Shown piece by piece: positions 7,142 to 15,390 of a DNA stretch of 64,000 nucleotides (position 1 is its first letter; the number at the start of each line of letters is the position of its first letter). Position numbers and translations under genes: made by a program. This stretch comes from Flavobacterium rivuli WB 3.3-2 = DSM 21788. Lineage in GTDB: Bacteria > Bacteroidota > Bacteroidia > Flavobacteriales > Flavobacteriaceae. The DNA is taken from positions 558,001 to 622,000 of the forward strand of contig NZ_KB899966.1 of NCBI RefSeq assembly GCF_000378485.1. Direction: 5' to 3'. The notes below the pieces were generated by a model that saw only the letters and a list, made by a program, of their open reading frames with translations, had not been told where the DNA came from and did no database searches.

Positions 7142-8938
7142 ATGGCTCTAGAAACAATTTTAAAATTGCTGACAGTATTTAAAGAACCTTTATTTGCTGC
7201 AACGAATGGTGTAAAAGAAGAGTTTATTCAGGCTTTCAACAATGGTTTAATTGAGTTTTTAGAAAATTATTATGATAAATATTCCAATACAAAAACGTTT
7301 ATATATAGAGATGAAAAGGCCGACTTTTATGATATTTATTACCCGGTAACGTTGAAAAATAGAGGGAAATCAATATTTAAAATTACTGATCTTAAACATC
7401 TTTTTAATAATAACGATTATATTACAATTATTGGCACTGCGGGTTCGGGAAAAAGTATGTTAATGAAGCATATATTTTTGTCAACAATTAATCAAAGCTA
7501 TAAAATTCCTATAGTACTTGAGCTTAGAAATTTAAATGATTATGATGGTAGCCTATTTGATTATATTTCTGAAAGTTTGCTTAGCAATAAACTTGTGAAG
7601 TCGAAAAACTTCATCGAAAGAATTTTAAGTAAGGGAAATTTTTTGTTTTTATTTGATGGATACGACGAAATATACTCTTCAAATAAGAATAAAACGACAA
7701 ATGAAATTGAAAATTTTGTTGATCTGTACAATAAAAACATATTTGTGATTACATCTCGACCTGGAGCAAATTGTGAATCGCTACAAAGATTTAATAATTT
7801 TTATGTTGAGCCATTAACAGATCAACAAATCAAAGATTTCATAACTCAACAATATAAATATCAAGATGATAAAGAATCAATTGAAAAAGTTGTAGCAGTA
7901 ATTGAAAACCCACTAAATAGAGATTACAAAGATTATCTTACAAATCCATTGCTTCTATCAATGTTCATCTTTACATTTAATAATTATCCAGAACTTCCAA
8001 GAAGTAAAAATAAATTTTATTGGAATGTGTTCGACACTCTTTGTACTAAGCATGACACATTTACAAAAAAAGGATCTTGGCTTCATGAAAGAAAATCTGG
8101 TTTGTTAAATGAAGATTTTGAAAATATATTAAAATGGTTCTCCTACATAACACTTTTTAAGGGTAGATATAATTTTGATGAAAAATACTTAAAAACGAAT
8201 TTTTCAGAAATTATAAAAAAATTAGATTTAAAAATTAATTTAGAAGATTTAATTTATGATCTGAATGTATCTATCTCAATTCTTATTTTAGATGGAACTG
8301 ATTATACTTTTCCACATAAGTCTCTGCAGGAATATTTCTGTGCACTGCTTATAAAGGAATTAAATGAAAATCAAAAAGAAAAAATTTACACTGAAAAATT
8401 TGCCAATCTCAGTCATAACTCTACAGGGGGCAATTTAAATTTCTTTAAATTATGTTACGAGCTAGATAAATCGTCTTTCTTAAAATATTATTTAATTCCG
8501 CAAGCTAAAAATTTTTTATCGAAAATTGATAATAGTACAACTGAAAAATTAATTAAAAGCTTCATTAGAGAATTTGGATTTACAATTGAATTTCAAGAAA
8601 GTAAAAATAATAAGTGGTCAATAAAAATGATGACATATAGCCAAGTGGGTTCAGAATCTTTCCTATCATTTTTTAAAACTCAAAAAAGTATACCTGACAT
8701 TATTAATCTAAATAGAGCTGAAAATATTAAGCTGATAGAAAATTATTTGAATAAGAAATCAATTAAAATTCTAATTTTAAGTAACGCTTGGAATAGAGAA
8801 ATAAGAAGTTTTGTGAAGGCTACTGGCATTGATACTCACTTTAAAAATTTATTTGTTGGGATTTCAGAAGGTATTGAAAGACTTGAGGAAGAATCTAAAA
8901 GAGATAAAACTATTATTTCAGAATTGTTGGATATATAA
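7142..8938 (+). CDS. NACHT-domain NTPase, bacterial NLR-like (bNACHT) putative anti-phage protein
   Basis: A 598-residue STAND NTPase. An N-terminal helical segment (about 1-90) precedes the NACHT module: Walker A GTAGSGKS (98-105), Walker B FLFLFDGYDE (167-176), sensor VITSRPG (202-208), the NPLLLSMF helix near 268 and the NACHT-typical FPHKSLQEYFCALL (about 390-403). The C-terminal about 190 residues lack recognisable leucine-rich, TPR or WD repeats and could be a short sensor. Bacterial NACHT proteins of this type are known phage-defence factors; this assignment rests on architecture. The gene is far more AT-rich than its neighbours (7681-7740 has 12 G/C in 60, against 28 in 60 at 6661-6720), which points to acquisition. 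It is a single gene between uvrA and a J-domain gene, with no integrase nearby. Confidence 0.88.
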   Translation: MALETILKLLTVFKEPLFAATNGVKEEFIQAFNNGLIEFLENYYDKYSNTKTFIYRDEKADFYDIYYPVTLKNRGKSIFKITDLKHLFNNNDYITIIGTAGSGKSMLMKHIFLSTINQSYKIPIVLELRNLNDYDGSLFDYISESLLSNKLVKSKNFIERILSKGNFLFLFDGYDEIYSSNKNKTTNEIENFVDLYNKNIFVITSRPGANCESLQRFNNFYVEPLTDQQIKDFITQQYKYQDDKESIEKVVAVIENPLNRDYKDYLTNPLLLSMFIFTFNNYPELPRSKNKFYWNVFDTLCTKHDTFTKKGSWLHERKSGLLNEDFENILKWFSYITLFKGRYNFDEKYLKTNFSEIIKKLDLKINLEDLIYDLNVSISILILDGTDYTFPHKSLQEYFCALLIKELNENQKEKIYTEKFANLSHNSTGGNLNFFKLCYELDKSSFLKYYLIPQAKNFLSKIDNSTTEKLIKSFIREFGFTIEFQESKNNKWSIKMMTYSQVGSESFLSFFKTQKSIPDIINLNRAENIKLIENYLNKKSIKILILSNAWNREIRSFVKATGIDTHFKNLFVGISEGIERLEEESKRDKTIISELLDI

Positions 8939-8988
8939 CCCTGTCATATTTTAGCAAACATCCTTAAATTGCCACTCCAATTATCCCG

Positions 8989-9660
8989 ATGAAAGACTAC
9001 TACAAAATACTGGAGGTAAAGCCCAATGCATCTCAGGCCGAGATAAAAAAGGCGTACCGGTTGCTGGCGGTAAAGTATCATCCGGATAAAAATAATGGCA
9101 GTAAGGAAAGCGAGGAACGTTTTAAGGAAATATCTGAATCGTATATTATTCTTGGCGACACCGCCAAACGCAATGCTTACGATTATACCAAAGGGAATTA
9201 TAAAAACTATAACGGGCAAAACTCAGTACACGGCCAGCAAACGCCGGTAACATTCCTTATACTTTTTAAACGTATTAAAGAACGTGTTTTAAATGCCGAC
9301 GGCCGCGTTAACAAGGAAGCATTGTTTAAGGTAATAAACGACTTACTGTCAGACGATACCATTAATTTTCTAATCAGCGCGCGCGATATTGCTACGAACA
9401 ACCTCATTACAGACGAGATTTTAACCTGCTCTATATTTCTTGGCGAACAATTTAAAAGTGTATTGTATGCCAAGCTGCTACGCCTTTCTGACGGCGACCC
9501 CCGCTTTACCCAAAAGCTTGCATTGCTCAGCAAAAAGCACGAGGCCATTAACCTTAAAACAAGCGAAGTTGCTAACGACGCACTAAGCAGGAACTATATT
9601 ATTATTTTTATACTGTTCCTGTTATTTTTTGTTGTGTTACTTGTTGTGGCAAATTTGTAA
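8989..9660 (+). CDS. J-domain protein with C-terminal membrane anchor
   Basis: A 223-residue co-chaperone-like protein. Residues 3-65 form a J domain ([12 protein letters not shown], then the HPD motif in KYHPDKNNG, then RNAYDY) that would stimulate an Hsp70 ATPase. There is no Gly/Phe region or zinc-finger domain, so it is not DnaJ proper. The middle is charged and unknown. The last about 22 residues form one hydrophobic helix ([17 protein letters not shown]), giving a tail-anchored topology with the J domain in the cytoplasm. It lies 50 bp after the AT-rich NACHT gene on the same strand, but its base composition is that of the host chromosome. Confidence 0.9.
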   Translation: MKDYYKILEVKPNASQAEIKKAYRLLAVKYHPDKNNGSKESEERFKEISESYIILGDTAKRNAYDYTKGNYKNYNGQNSVHGQQTPVTFLILFKRIKERVLNADGRVNKEALFKVINDLLSDDTINFLISARDIATNNLITDEILTCSIFLGEQFKSVLYAKLLRLSDGDPRFTQKLALLSKKHEAINLKTSEVANDALSRNYIIIFILFLLFFVVLLVVANL

Positions 9661-9696
9661 AATTGATATACCACAGCCTGTTCTACACTTTTTTAC

Positions 9697-9733
9697 CACG
9701 AAGTGCACGAGGTTTTTCACGAAATGCACAAAG
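9697..9733. repeat. Paired 16-bp direct repeats
   Basis: CACGAAGTGCACGAGG at 9697-9712 and CACGAAATGCACAAAG at 9718-9733, separated by five bases. This is a sequence type common as interspersed intergenic filler in Bacteroidota; related wording occurs near 36205. No gene was found in 9661-10038. Confidence 0.5.
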
Positions 9734-9881
9734 TCTACGCTTCGCTTTTAAGAACACAAAGCAGTATCTACCAATTACAACAACTTGCTTTCCATAACGT
9801 CTTTATAATTAAATTCTCTGCCATCTTGCATAATTCAATTTATAACAAATAAAAACTATCCAACTACAAGGTTGTCGTAGC

Positions 9882-9933
9882 TTAGTGTAACAAAATAAAT
9901 TACACTAAAACAAACTTTGGCACGCAAGTTGCA
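9882..9933 (+). promoter_or_regulatory. Sigma-54 promoter with an upstream 9-bp inverted repeat
   Basis: TGGCAC at 9918-9923 and TTGCA at 9929-9933 match the -24/-12 consensus TGGCACGNNNNTTGCA base for base in the key positions and spacing. Immediately upstream, TTAGTGTAA (9882-9890) and TTACACTAA (9900-9908) form a perfect inverted repeat around nine bases, a plausible activator site. The expected start is near 9944. There is no plus-strand protein gene downstream before a strong terminator at 10003-10040. Confidence 0.75.
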
Positions 9934-9943
9934 TTATACATTA

Positions 9944-10040
9944 TATGAATCTGAAGGATTTATCCTGAAAGGTTTGTTAATAATTGGTTGGTTGGTTTGT
10001 TAAGTCCCGTTATCTTCGAGATAGCGGGACTTTCTTTTTT
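9944..10040 (+). ncRNA. Putative sigma-54-dependent small RNA
   Basis: Inferred transcript of about 95 nt between the consensus sigma-54 promoter and an intrinsic terminator. It contains no meaningful reading frame. Its middle is unusual: a run of TTGG units (ATTGGTTGGTTGGTTTG, 9982-9998) that would be single-stranded before the terminator stem. The 3' end would overlap the stop codon of the convergent minus-strand P460 gene. No known RNA family was recognised. Boundaries are estimates. Confidence 0.6.
10003..10040 (+). terminator. Strong intrinsic terminator, plus strand
   Basis: AGTCCCGTTATCT pairs with AGATAGCGGGACT across a TCG loop (13-bp stem, one G-U) and is followed by TTTCTTTTTT. 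The T-tract is on the plus strand only, so it ends a plus-strand transcript and not the minus-strand gene that stops at 10039. Confidence 0.85.
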
Positions 10041-10539
10041 ACTGCGGTAGTATACTTGCCTTTTGCCCCAGTATGTATTTAATTCTTTGTGCGGTATCTA
10101 TACCGTCAGTATTCGTTTCTCTGGTAAGCAACGCACCATTAAATAGCTCAAACTTTATTTGTGGTGCAGCGGATTTTCCGGTAATGGTTACCGTTTCGGC
10201 ACACAGCAAATCTCCGGGTATGCGCGCGCCAAACCAGCGCCCGTCATCTTCCTGGTTCCACGTTACAAGCGTCATCACCACCCCAACAGAATCTGCCGGA
10301 ACTGCTTCCCTTGCAAACTTTTGTGCCGCCGCATTGCCATACAGCACAGCCGTAATATTCTCCCTCTTATTAATGCTGCTTGCTATTACATGCAGACCCT
10401 TACTTTTAAAATTAAAACTGTCCGGTAACGATGCCTTGGCGTTTAACTCTCCGGCATGGTTATCTGGGGTAGTGGTACATGCTGTCAGGGTTAGTGCAAA
10501 GCATGTCATAATGGCTAAATAGTTTATGTTGGGTAGCAT
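10039..10539 (-). CDS. Lipoprotein with heme-free cytochrome P460-like domain
   Basis: A 166-residue exported lipoprotein: the signal peptide ends in LTLTAC, so lipidation is expected at Cys 21. The rest resembles the cytochrome P460 fold: NITAVLYGNAAAQKFA, then a VVMTLVTWNQEDDGRWFGARIPG-region (about 106-128) followed by ETVTI and KFELF. It has no CxxCH heme motif, so it would not bind c-type heme by itself. It lies four bases downstream of a diheme cytochrome that carries its own P460-like domain, so they probably act together in the envelope. Specific activity unknown. Confidence 0.82.
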   Translation of the reverse strand: MLPNINYLAIMTCFALTLTACTTTPDNHAGELNAKASLPDSFNFKSKGLHVIASSINKRENITAVLYGNAAAQKFAREAVPADSVGVVMTLVTWNQEDDGRWFGARIPGDLLCAETVTITGKSAAPQIKFELFNGALLTRETNTDGIDTAQRIKYILGQKASILPQ

Positions 10540-10543
10540 GATG

Positions 10544-11491
10544 TTATTGTTTTATGGGTAATGTAAATACAAAATCGTTGTTGGCAACCGGCCTGTGGCA
10601 GTTAATGCATTCGGTGGCATAATCAGTAGTTTTGCCATACGGCTCGCGGTTAAGGGTCTTAAACCTACCCCAGCCCCAGCCTTTGGTACCGGCATATTTA
10701 CCCGAATCTTTAATCATAAACTCCACCTGCTTAAAAGCTCCGGTAGTACTATTTCCCTCTTTATCCTGAATTTTATCCCAGGCTACCTTCGCTATTACTG
10801 CGCCATCCGGCCACGGGTTTATCTTATTGTCATGTATAGCTTTTATGGCAATGGCATTACCGTAAATTACCCGCATGGTGTTATTGTCTGCCCTATCGGT
10901 TGTGCTTATAATATCCCAGGAGGCATAACCGTCTACATAAGGCACGCCGGTTACAGTAACTGGCACTTTTGTCATTTTATTTACTTTAGCTGCCTGCTGC
11001 CTGCTGCGGGCATTAATCATGGCGGTATCTTCTACCTTCTCTACCATAAGCCCGGCAATATAGTGTTGCAGCACCGCTACATCCTCTTTACTTAATTTTG
11101 CACTGTGGTGCAGCGCAAGATAATTAGGCAACGGCATAGTACCTGTAGTAACCTGGTTTAGTATTTCGAACAGCTTGGCTTTTTGGTCGCCCGGCGCCAG
11201 CTTTCCCCATTCAGAAAAATTAAGCCCTGTCCTGCCCTCCTTTACATCCTGTGCCACGAGGGTATAAGCAGGCTGAACCTTATCAAACCATTTAAGTTCG
11301 GTTTTGTTAGAGTGGCAGTCGTAACACGATTTTTCAAAAATAGCCTTTACGTTTGCCGGACCTGTAAAATCGGCCACTACGGGTGGGTTAGGAATTTCGG
11401 GCCGGTAAAATTGTATTCCAATAAAGAGTATGCACAGTATGGCAAATGCTGCCAGTACCTTCTTTTTTAATGATTGTCCTTGTGTTTTCAT
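10544..11491 (-). CDS. Membrane-anchored diheme cytochrome (heme-binding domain plus P460-like domain)
   Basis: A 315-residue c-type cytochrome. An N-terminal anchor (VLAAFAILCILFIGIQF, about 12-28) is followed by a heme-binding domain with CYDCH near residues 56-60. A cytochrome P460-like domain (MRVIYGNAIAIKAI, then WPDGAVIAKVAWDKIQD) ends with a second heme motif, CINCH, near 295-299. The paired heme sites indicate periplasmic electron transfer or peroxide/nitrogen-oxide chemistry; the substrate is not evident. First gene of a two-gene minus-strand operon with the P460-like lipoprotein. Confidence 0.9.
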   Translation of the reverse strand: MKTQGQSLKKKVLAAFAILCILFIGIQFYRPEIPNPPVVADFTGPANVKAIFEKSCYDCHSNKTELKWFDKVQPAYTLVAQDVKEGRTGLNFSEWGKLAPGDQKAKLFEILNQVTTGTMPLPNYLALHHSAKLSKEDVAVLQHYIAGLMVEKVEDTAMINARSRQQAAKVNKMTKVPVTVTGVPYVDGYASWDIISTTDRADNNTMRVIYGNAIAIKAIHDNKINPWPDGAVIAKVAWDKIQDKEGNSTTGAFKQVEFMIKDSGKYAGTKGWGWGRFKTLNREPYGKTTDYATECINCHRPVANNDFVFTLPIKQ

Positions 11492-11815
11492 GATTCTGAG
11501 AATTTATGTGTAAATAAACATATATAGTAAAGAGGCTGTACAGATATTTAGCCGAGTGAGGAAAAACAGTCGGTAAATGCGGCATTTGGAGCTTTGGCAT
11601 TTTAAAGGTAAGCGAATATTATTTTATGCCCTGATTGTGGGTATTTACTGAATAATGTTTATTAACTTTATATAAAATTAGGGGCTTAAATGCAGGACAA
11701 CCGTTTTTAACGACAGTATTTGCCTGCTCAACGATTAGTAGTAATAACGATGGTAGGTCTACCTGTACCTTTACACTACAATCACGAAAGCAAATCAACA
11801 TAAAAACCAAATATC
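11492..11815. other. Intergenic region between the diheme cytochrome and dps
   Basis: No gene seen. It must hold divergent promoters. A stretch at 11555-11580 (GAGTGAGGAAAAACAGTCGG and following) closely resembles 19535-19560 upstream of the hybrid kinase. Just before dps, GTACCTTTAC near 11765-11775 is a partial match to TAnnTTTG. Confidence 0.4.
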
Positions 11816-12337
11816 ATGAGCACTACAGTCATTGAAAACAACACCGCAAAAAACAGATCTATGGAACCTAAAATTGGAATTTCTAAAGACAACAGGCAGG
11901 CAGTAGCCGACCAATTAGCTAAACTTTTAGCCGATGAGTTTGTATTGTACACCAAAACAAGAAATGCACACTGGAACATTGAAGGGCCCGACTTTCATTC
12001 AATGCACATTTTCTTTGAAGGGCAGTACCAGCAACTTGATGAATTAATGGACAGTGTGGCAGAACGTATTCGCAAAATAGGCCACTATGCACCGGGTACT
12101 TTAACGCAGGTTTTACAGCTTACACACCTTACAGAGCAGGAACAGGGCAAAAACGACAGCCTGGGCTTTATTAAGGAACTGCTGGAAGACCACGAGTCTA
12201 TTATAGAATTTTTAAGGGGTAACATTAACCCGTTTGCAGAGACTTATAAAGATCTTGGTACAAGCGATTACATTACAGGGCTTATGGAAAAGCACGAAGA
12301 AATGGCATGGATGCTTAGGGCACATTTCAGGCAATAA
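11816..12337 (+). CDS. dps: Dps family ferritin-like DNA-protection protein
   Basis: Mini-ferritin that oxidises Fe(II) with peroxide, stores iron and shields DNA in stress. The 173 residues include an N-terminal extension of about 20 residues and then the Dps four-helix core. The ferroxidase signature is clear: NAHWNIEGPDFHSMHIFFEG with QYQQLDELMDSVAERI following, and a C-terminal helix ending MEKHEEMAWMLRAHF. It has its own terminator and looks monocistronic. A short threonine/asparagine-rich start precedes the core; the ATG at 11816 was kept because it follows an A-rich leader and no better internal start is required. Confidence 0.96.
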   Translation: MSTTVIENNTAKNRSMEPKIGISKDNRQAVADQLAKLLADEFVLYTKTRNAHWNIEGPDFHSMHIFFEGQYQQLDELMDSVAERIRKIGHYAPGTLTQVLQLTHLTEQEQGKNDSLGFIKELLEDHESIIEFLRGNINPFAETYKDLGTSDYITGLMEKHEEMAWMLRAHFRQ

Positions 12338-12388
12338 TATACGACCCAAATACATAACGCCGAATTACCTTTTGGCAATTTAACTGAT

Positions 12389-12434
12389 GAAAAATCCAGG
12401 CCGGTAAAAACCCGGTTTTGGATTTTTTATTTTT
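12389..12434 (+). terminator. Terminator after dps
   Basis: AAAATCCAGGCCGG pairs with CCGGTTTTGGATTTT through two helical blocks, ending in a T-rich tail (TTTTTTATTTTT). Confidence 0.75.
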
Positions 12435-12471
12435 AAGGTGCAAACCTTACAAACTATTTACTCCCCTTTTT

Positions 12472-13440
12472 ATGATTACAACTTTACAAAAAGCACTGTT
12501 TACAGTAAGCGCTACTGCCCTTTTATGCTCATGCTCGGTTAAAAAAGACCTTAGCATAAATACCACTATGGATATTGATTACTGTTTCCCGGTAAGCTCT
12601 GAAATTGATGCACATATCATTCCGAATACGTATAATACCGATTCGCTATTGCAAAATGATACCCAGCTTAGCACACGTTACAGCAGGAAAGAAATTTTAC
12701 TGGCCAATGCCACCGGTATTATCCCTGAGCTTAAAAAAGCGCTTACCCTTGCTGCCGATACCACAGGAGCCTCTGAACAGAACCTTATGCTGATGCAGTT
12801 TAAAATCCAGCAAAAAATAAACCTGATACATAATGCTATGGAAAATACTGCCGCAGAGCTGTATTGCGAGCAGGAACGTACCCGCAGGATATCTACTATT
12901 TTAATAAACAGCAACCAGAAACGAACAAATAAGTTAACGGTAGCTTCTTTAATTGCAGGAGCCGCAACAGGACTGGCGCCCGCGCTTATAGAAAAAAAGG
13001 GGCCTCAAAATGCAGTACTGCTAACCGGTGGCGTTATAACAGGGCTTGTGTCTCTGGCTTTAATTAAGAGTTCGGCAAAGACCATTAAACTTTCCTATCA
13101 AAGAAGTTTTTTAGGCGATATATGGTATGCACCTCAAAAACCAAATGCCCTGCCACAATTTATTTACCTTATACTTACCACTAAAGATTTTAATATACTG
13201 GACGGAAAGTACAGTACCCAGCAAAATATTAAGAGCCGATGGCAAATTGCAGAGCTTGGTGCCGATGTAAAAGATAAAACCATTACATTGATGTTTGGTA
13301 AAGGAGGTGATTTTAATACCGGAGACCTCAACTTAAAAATAGCTTTGCTAAACCAGCTTGAGGCAGCCATAAAATTATTAGACACCGATGTAAACTCTGC
13401 ACTTACACACATGAATAATTTTAGGCCGGAGCCAAAGTAA
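12472..13440 (+). CDS. Hypothetical lipoprotein
   Basis: A 322-residue exported lipoprotein of unknown function. The start at 12472 was chosen over an upstream ATG at 12418 because it directly gives a signal peptide with lipobox LLCSC (lipidated Cys about 21), and because 12418 lies in the dps terminator. The body has a helical region (about 60-155), a Gly/Ala-rich hydrophobic hairpin (LIAGAATGLAPALIEKK then VLLTGGVITGLVSLALI, about 160-200), and a C-terminal mixed domain. The hydrophobic hairpin in a lipoprotein is unusual. No family recognised. Confidence 0.78.
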   Translation: MITTLQKALFTVSATALLCSCSVKKDLSINTTMDIDYCFPVSSEIDAHIIPNTYNTDSLLQNDTQLSTRYSRKEILLANATGIIPELKKALTLAADTTGASEQNLMLMQFKIQQKINLIHNAMENTAAELYCEQERTRRISTILINSNQKRTNKLTVASLIAGAATGLAPALIEKKGPQNAVLLTGGVITGLVSLALIKSSAKTIKLSYQRSFLGDIWYAPQKPNALPQFIYLILTTKDFNILDGKYSTQQNIKSRWQIAELGADVKDKTITLMFGKGGDFNTGDLNLKIALLNQLEAAIKLLDTDVNSALTHMNNFRPEPK

Positions 13441-13460
13441 ACTAACAGTTAATATAACTT

Positions 13461-13504
13461 AAAAGCCAAACCCTAATAATCGCATTACGGTTTGGCTTTA
13501 TTAT
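13461..13504. terminator. Bidirectional terminator between convergent genes
   Basis: AAAGCCAAACC pairs with GGTTTGGCTTT, with A-rich and T-rich flanks on both sides. It lies between the lipoprotein gene and the convergent DUF1275 gene. Confidence 0.75.
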
Positions 13505-13519
13505 TTGTGTAGTATTTTG

Positions 13520-14203
13520 TTACTGTACGCTATTACTATATTTTGTTGCCATTTGCAGTTCTGTATACGTATACAAAATAATAATAGCAGGTATAACCAG
13601 GGCAGCAAGCCCCGCCGCTTTGGCAACAATACCTCCTGCAAAGGCACCACAAAAAAATCCGCAAACTAAGATTGCCTGTTTTTTTAAATCGTTCCTGTTT
13701 ACTACTCCCCGTTTTTTTATAACGTTTTCAAGGTCGATTGCTAACTGGGTTACATTGCCCGTCATTGCAGTGGTAGGCCCGTAAGACGATGCACTAAATA
13801 TTCTGCTATAAGCACTTTGCAAAGACATGGCAAAAACGGTAATAAAAGTGCAAAGGTAAATATGCCATAAGGTACTTACATGCCATAAATTAAATACTAC
13901 AGAAACTCCACCTGCAAGGAGCAGCAGTAATGCTTCTATTAATAATAACTTATTGGCATCTTTATTTTTACTGAATATACTTTCGGCTGTAAAAGAAGCG
14001 ATAACAAATACCGGTAAGGAAATCAGCTTCAACCAGGATTTGGCATCTGCCCTGGTTAATATATCGTACACAAAAACAATAAAATTGCTTGTTATATGGG
14101 CCGAAAAAATGCCCAGTCCGCCAAAAAAAGTAGCCGCATCGCAGTACCCTGCACAAAAAGTGAGCAGTACACTTAATTGCCCAACATATTTAAACTCTTT
14201 CAT
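13520..14203 (-). CDS. YoaK/DUF1275 family membrane protein
   Basis: A 227-residue inner-membrane protein with about six hydrophobic helices. DUF1275 hallmarks are AGYCDAATFFGGLGIFSAHITSN at about 19-41 (given as a region), an internal SLQSAYSR, and YGPTTAMTGNVTQLAID. Function in the family is unsettled; transport is often assumed. A paralogue with the same motifs lies at 28946-29617 inside the large plus-strand operon. The start codon follows a long perfect hairpin (14226-14268). Confidence 0.9.
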   Translation of the reverse strand: MKEFKYVGQLSVLLTFCAGYCDAATFFGGLGIFSAHITSNFIVFVYDILTRADAKSWLKLISLPVFVIASFTAESIFSKNKDANKLLLIEALLLLLAGGVSVVFNLWHVSTLWHIYLCTFITVFAMSLQSAYSRIFSASSYGPTTAMTGNVTQLAIDLENVIKKRGVVNRNDLKKQAILVCGFFCGAFAGGIVAKAAGLAALVIPAIIILYTYTELQMATKYSNSVQ

Positions 14204-14225
14204 ATTAAAATCTCTTTTTATGAAA

Positions 14226-14268
14226 CCGCCCTTAGTTTTTTAATTTTTAATTAAAAAACTAAGGGCGG
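14226..14268. repeat. Long perfect hairpin before the DUF1275 gene
   Basis: CCGCCCTTAGTTTTTTAAT pairs with ATTAAAAAACTAAGGGCGG over a short loop, giving a stem of about 19 bp. It lies between the oxalate decarboxylase stop (14296) and the DUF1275 start (14203) on the minus strand. It could end the upstream gene, although there is no T-tract after the stem in that direction, or it could act as an attenuator or RNA-stability element. Confidence 0.65.
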
Positions 14269-14295
14269 CCTCTATTATATTGCTGTTACAGCTAT

Positions 14296-15330
14296 CTACA
14301 TTTTCACAATAAATTCGCTTTGAGACGGAAACTGGTTTACCAGCGCATCAGGGATACTAAAGTTACCTTTAAGCAACGCTTTAGGCACACCTTTAAGCCA
14401 GTCGCTAAGATCTATAGACTGATAATCGCCATTATTAAAGCCTATAAGCACGCGGCACACATCGGTGCCGGTATTTTTTATGTAGTGCCCCGCTCCCATA
14501 GGTACATAACCCGCATCTCCGGCTTCAAACTGTTCTGTAACAGCAGTATGTTCGGCAAGAAAAACAGTCATCTCTGCAGTACCGCTCAGGTAATACTGCC
14601 ATTCATCGGCGTCGGGGTGCCAGTGCATTTCGCGCATGGCACCGGGCTGCAATTCTATAACACTGCCCGTCATGGTTTTGCTTATAGGAAACTCTTTAGA
14701 CGTAACAATTTGCTGCGTGCCACCTCCCGGTATACGCTTAGGCTGCTGTGCATGTAACGGGTAGCGGTGCAGGCTTGTAAGCTCCGGCGCACTCCTGAAG
14801 TTAGATATCAGCGATTCATCATCAGGCACATCGCCTTTGGCAAAATACACCTCGTCTTTAGGCAGCTGGGCTACCTCTTCTAAGCTAAGCCCTAAATTTT
14901 GGGCAGCAACTTCGGGCGGAACGCACGATATAAAATCGGTTACACTAAAAGTATGCTCTTCAGAGAAATCGCCGTTATCAAATATTAGTATAAAATGGCA
15001 CTCGCCCGGGCCTGTTCCCTGTATTGAGTGGCCATAACCTCTTGGGAAATACCATACATCGCCGGGGCCAAAACTATCTATGTATGTGGTACCGTCCGGG
15101 TGCACAATTGTAGTGCGGCAGTTACCCGCTACAACATACGCCCACTCCGCAGCATTAGCATGCCAGTGCAGCTCTCTCATTCCGCCCGGCTCAAGCCTCA
15201 TAGATACTCCTGCAAGCCCTACCGACGCAGGAAAATCTCTAACAGATGCACCTCTTGTAATGCCGCCTTCGCCTAAATGGGGTTCTTTTTTTTCTAACTG
15301 GTAACGGAAACTTAATTTATTATCTTCCAT
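14296..15330 (-). CDS. Bicupin oxalate decarboxylase
   Basis: Mn-dependent bicupin expected to split oxalate into formate and CO2. Two cupin domains are visible: metal-ligand motifs HWHANAAEWAYV (first, about residues 54-65) and MHWHPDADEW (second, about 230-240), with the later His in GYGHSIQ and GAGHYIK. After the first cupin, FSEEHTFSVTDF corresponds to the lid that carries SENS in Bacillus OxdC; the lid Glu needed for decarboxylase activity is kept, while the last two lid residues differ (SEEH). At 344 residues it is slightly short of OxdC and has no signal peptide, which suggests cytoplasmic action. Confidence 0.9.
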   Translation of the reverse strand: MEDNKLSFRYQLEKKEPHLGEGGITRGASVRDFPASVGLAGVSMRLEPGGMRELHWHANAAEWAYVVAGNCRTTIVHPDGTTYIDSFGPGDVWYFPRGYGHSIQGTGPGECHFILIFDNGDFSEEHTFSVTDFISCVPPEVAAQNLGLSLEEVAQLPKDEVYFAKGDVPDDESLISNFRSAPELTSLHRYPLHAQQPKRIPGGGTQQIVTSKEFPISKTMTGSVIELQPGAMREMHWHPDADEWQYYLSGTAEMTVFLAEHTAVTEQFEAGDAGYVPMGAGHYIKNTGTDVCRVLIGFNNGDYQSIDLSDWLKGVPKALLKGNFSIPDALVNQFPSQSEFIVKM

Positions 15331-15390
15331 GGTATTGTAATTTTATTGATTGGTTATTATGTTTGATTTTTTTGATCAGGCTTTTTTAAT

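Noticed and set aside
8989..9660. J-domain gene as part of the NACHT defence unit
   Set aside because: Same strand and close by, but its base composition matches the host genome rather than the AT-rich NACHT gene, and a terminator or promoter link was not seen.
12418..12471. Upstream start for the lipoprotein gene
   Set aside because: It lies in the dps terminator and would bury the signal peptide; the ATG at 12472 gives a correct lipoprotein signal.
14226..14268. Intrinsic terminator of the oxalate decarboxylase gene
   Set aside because: The stem is excellent but in the direction of that gene there is no T-tract after it, so it was listed only as a hairpin.
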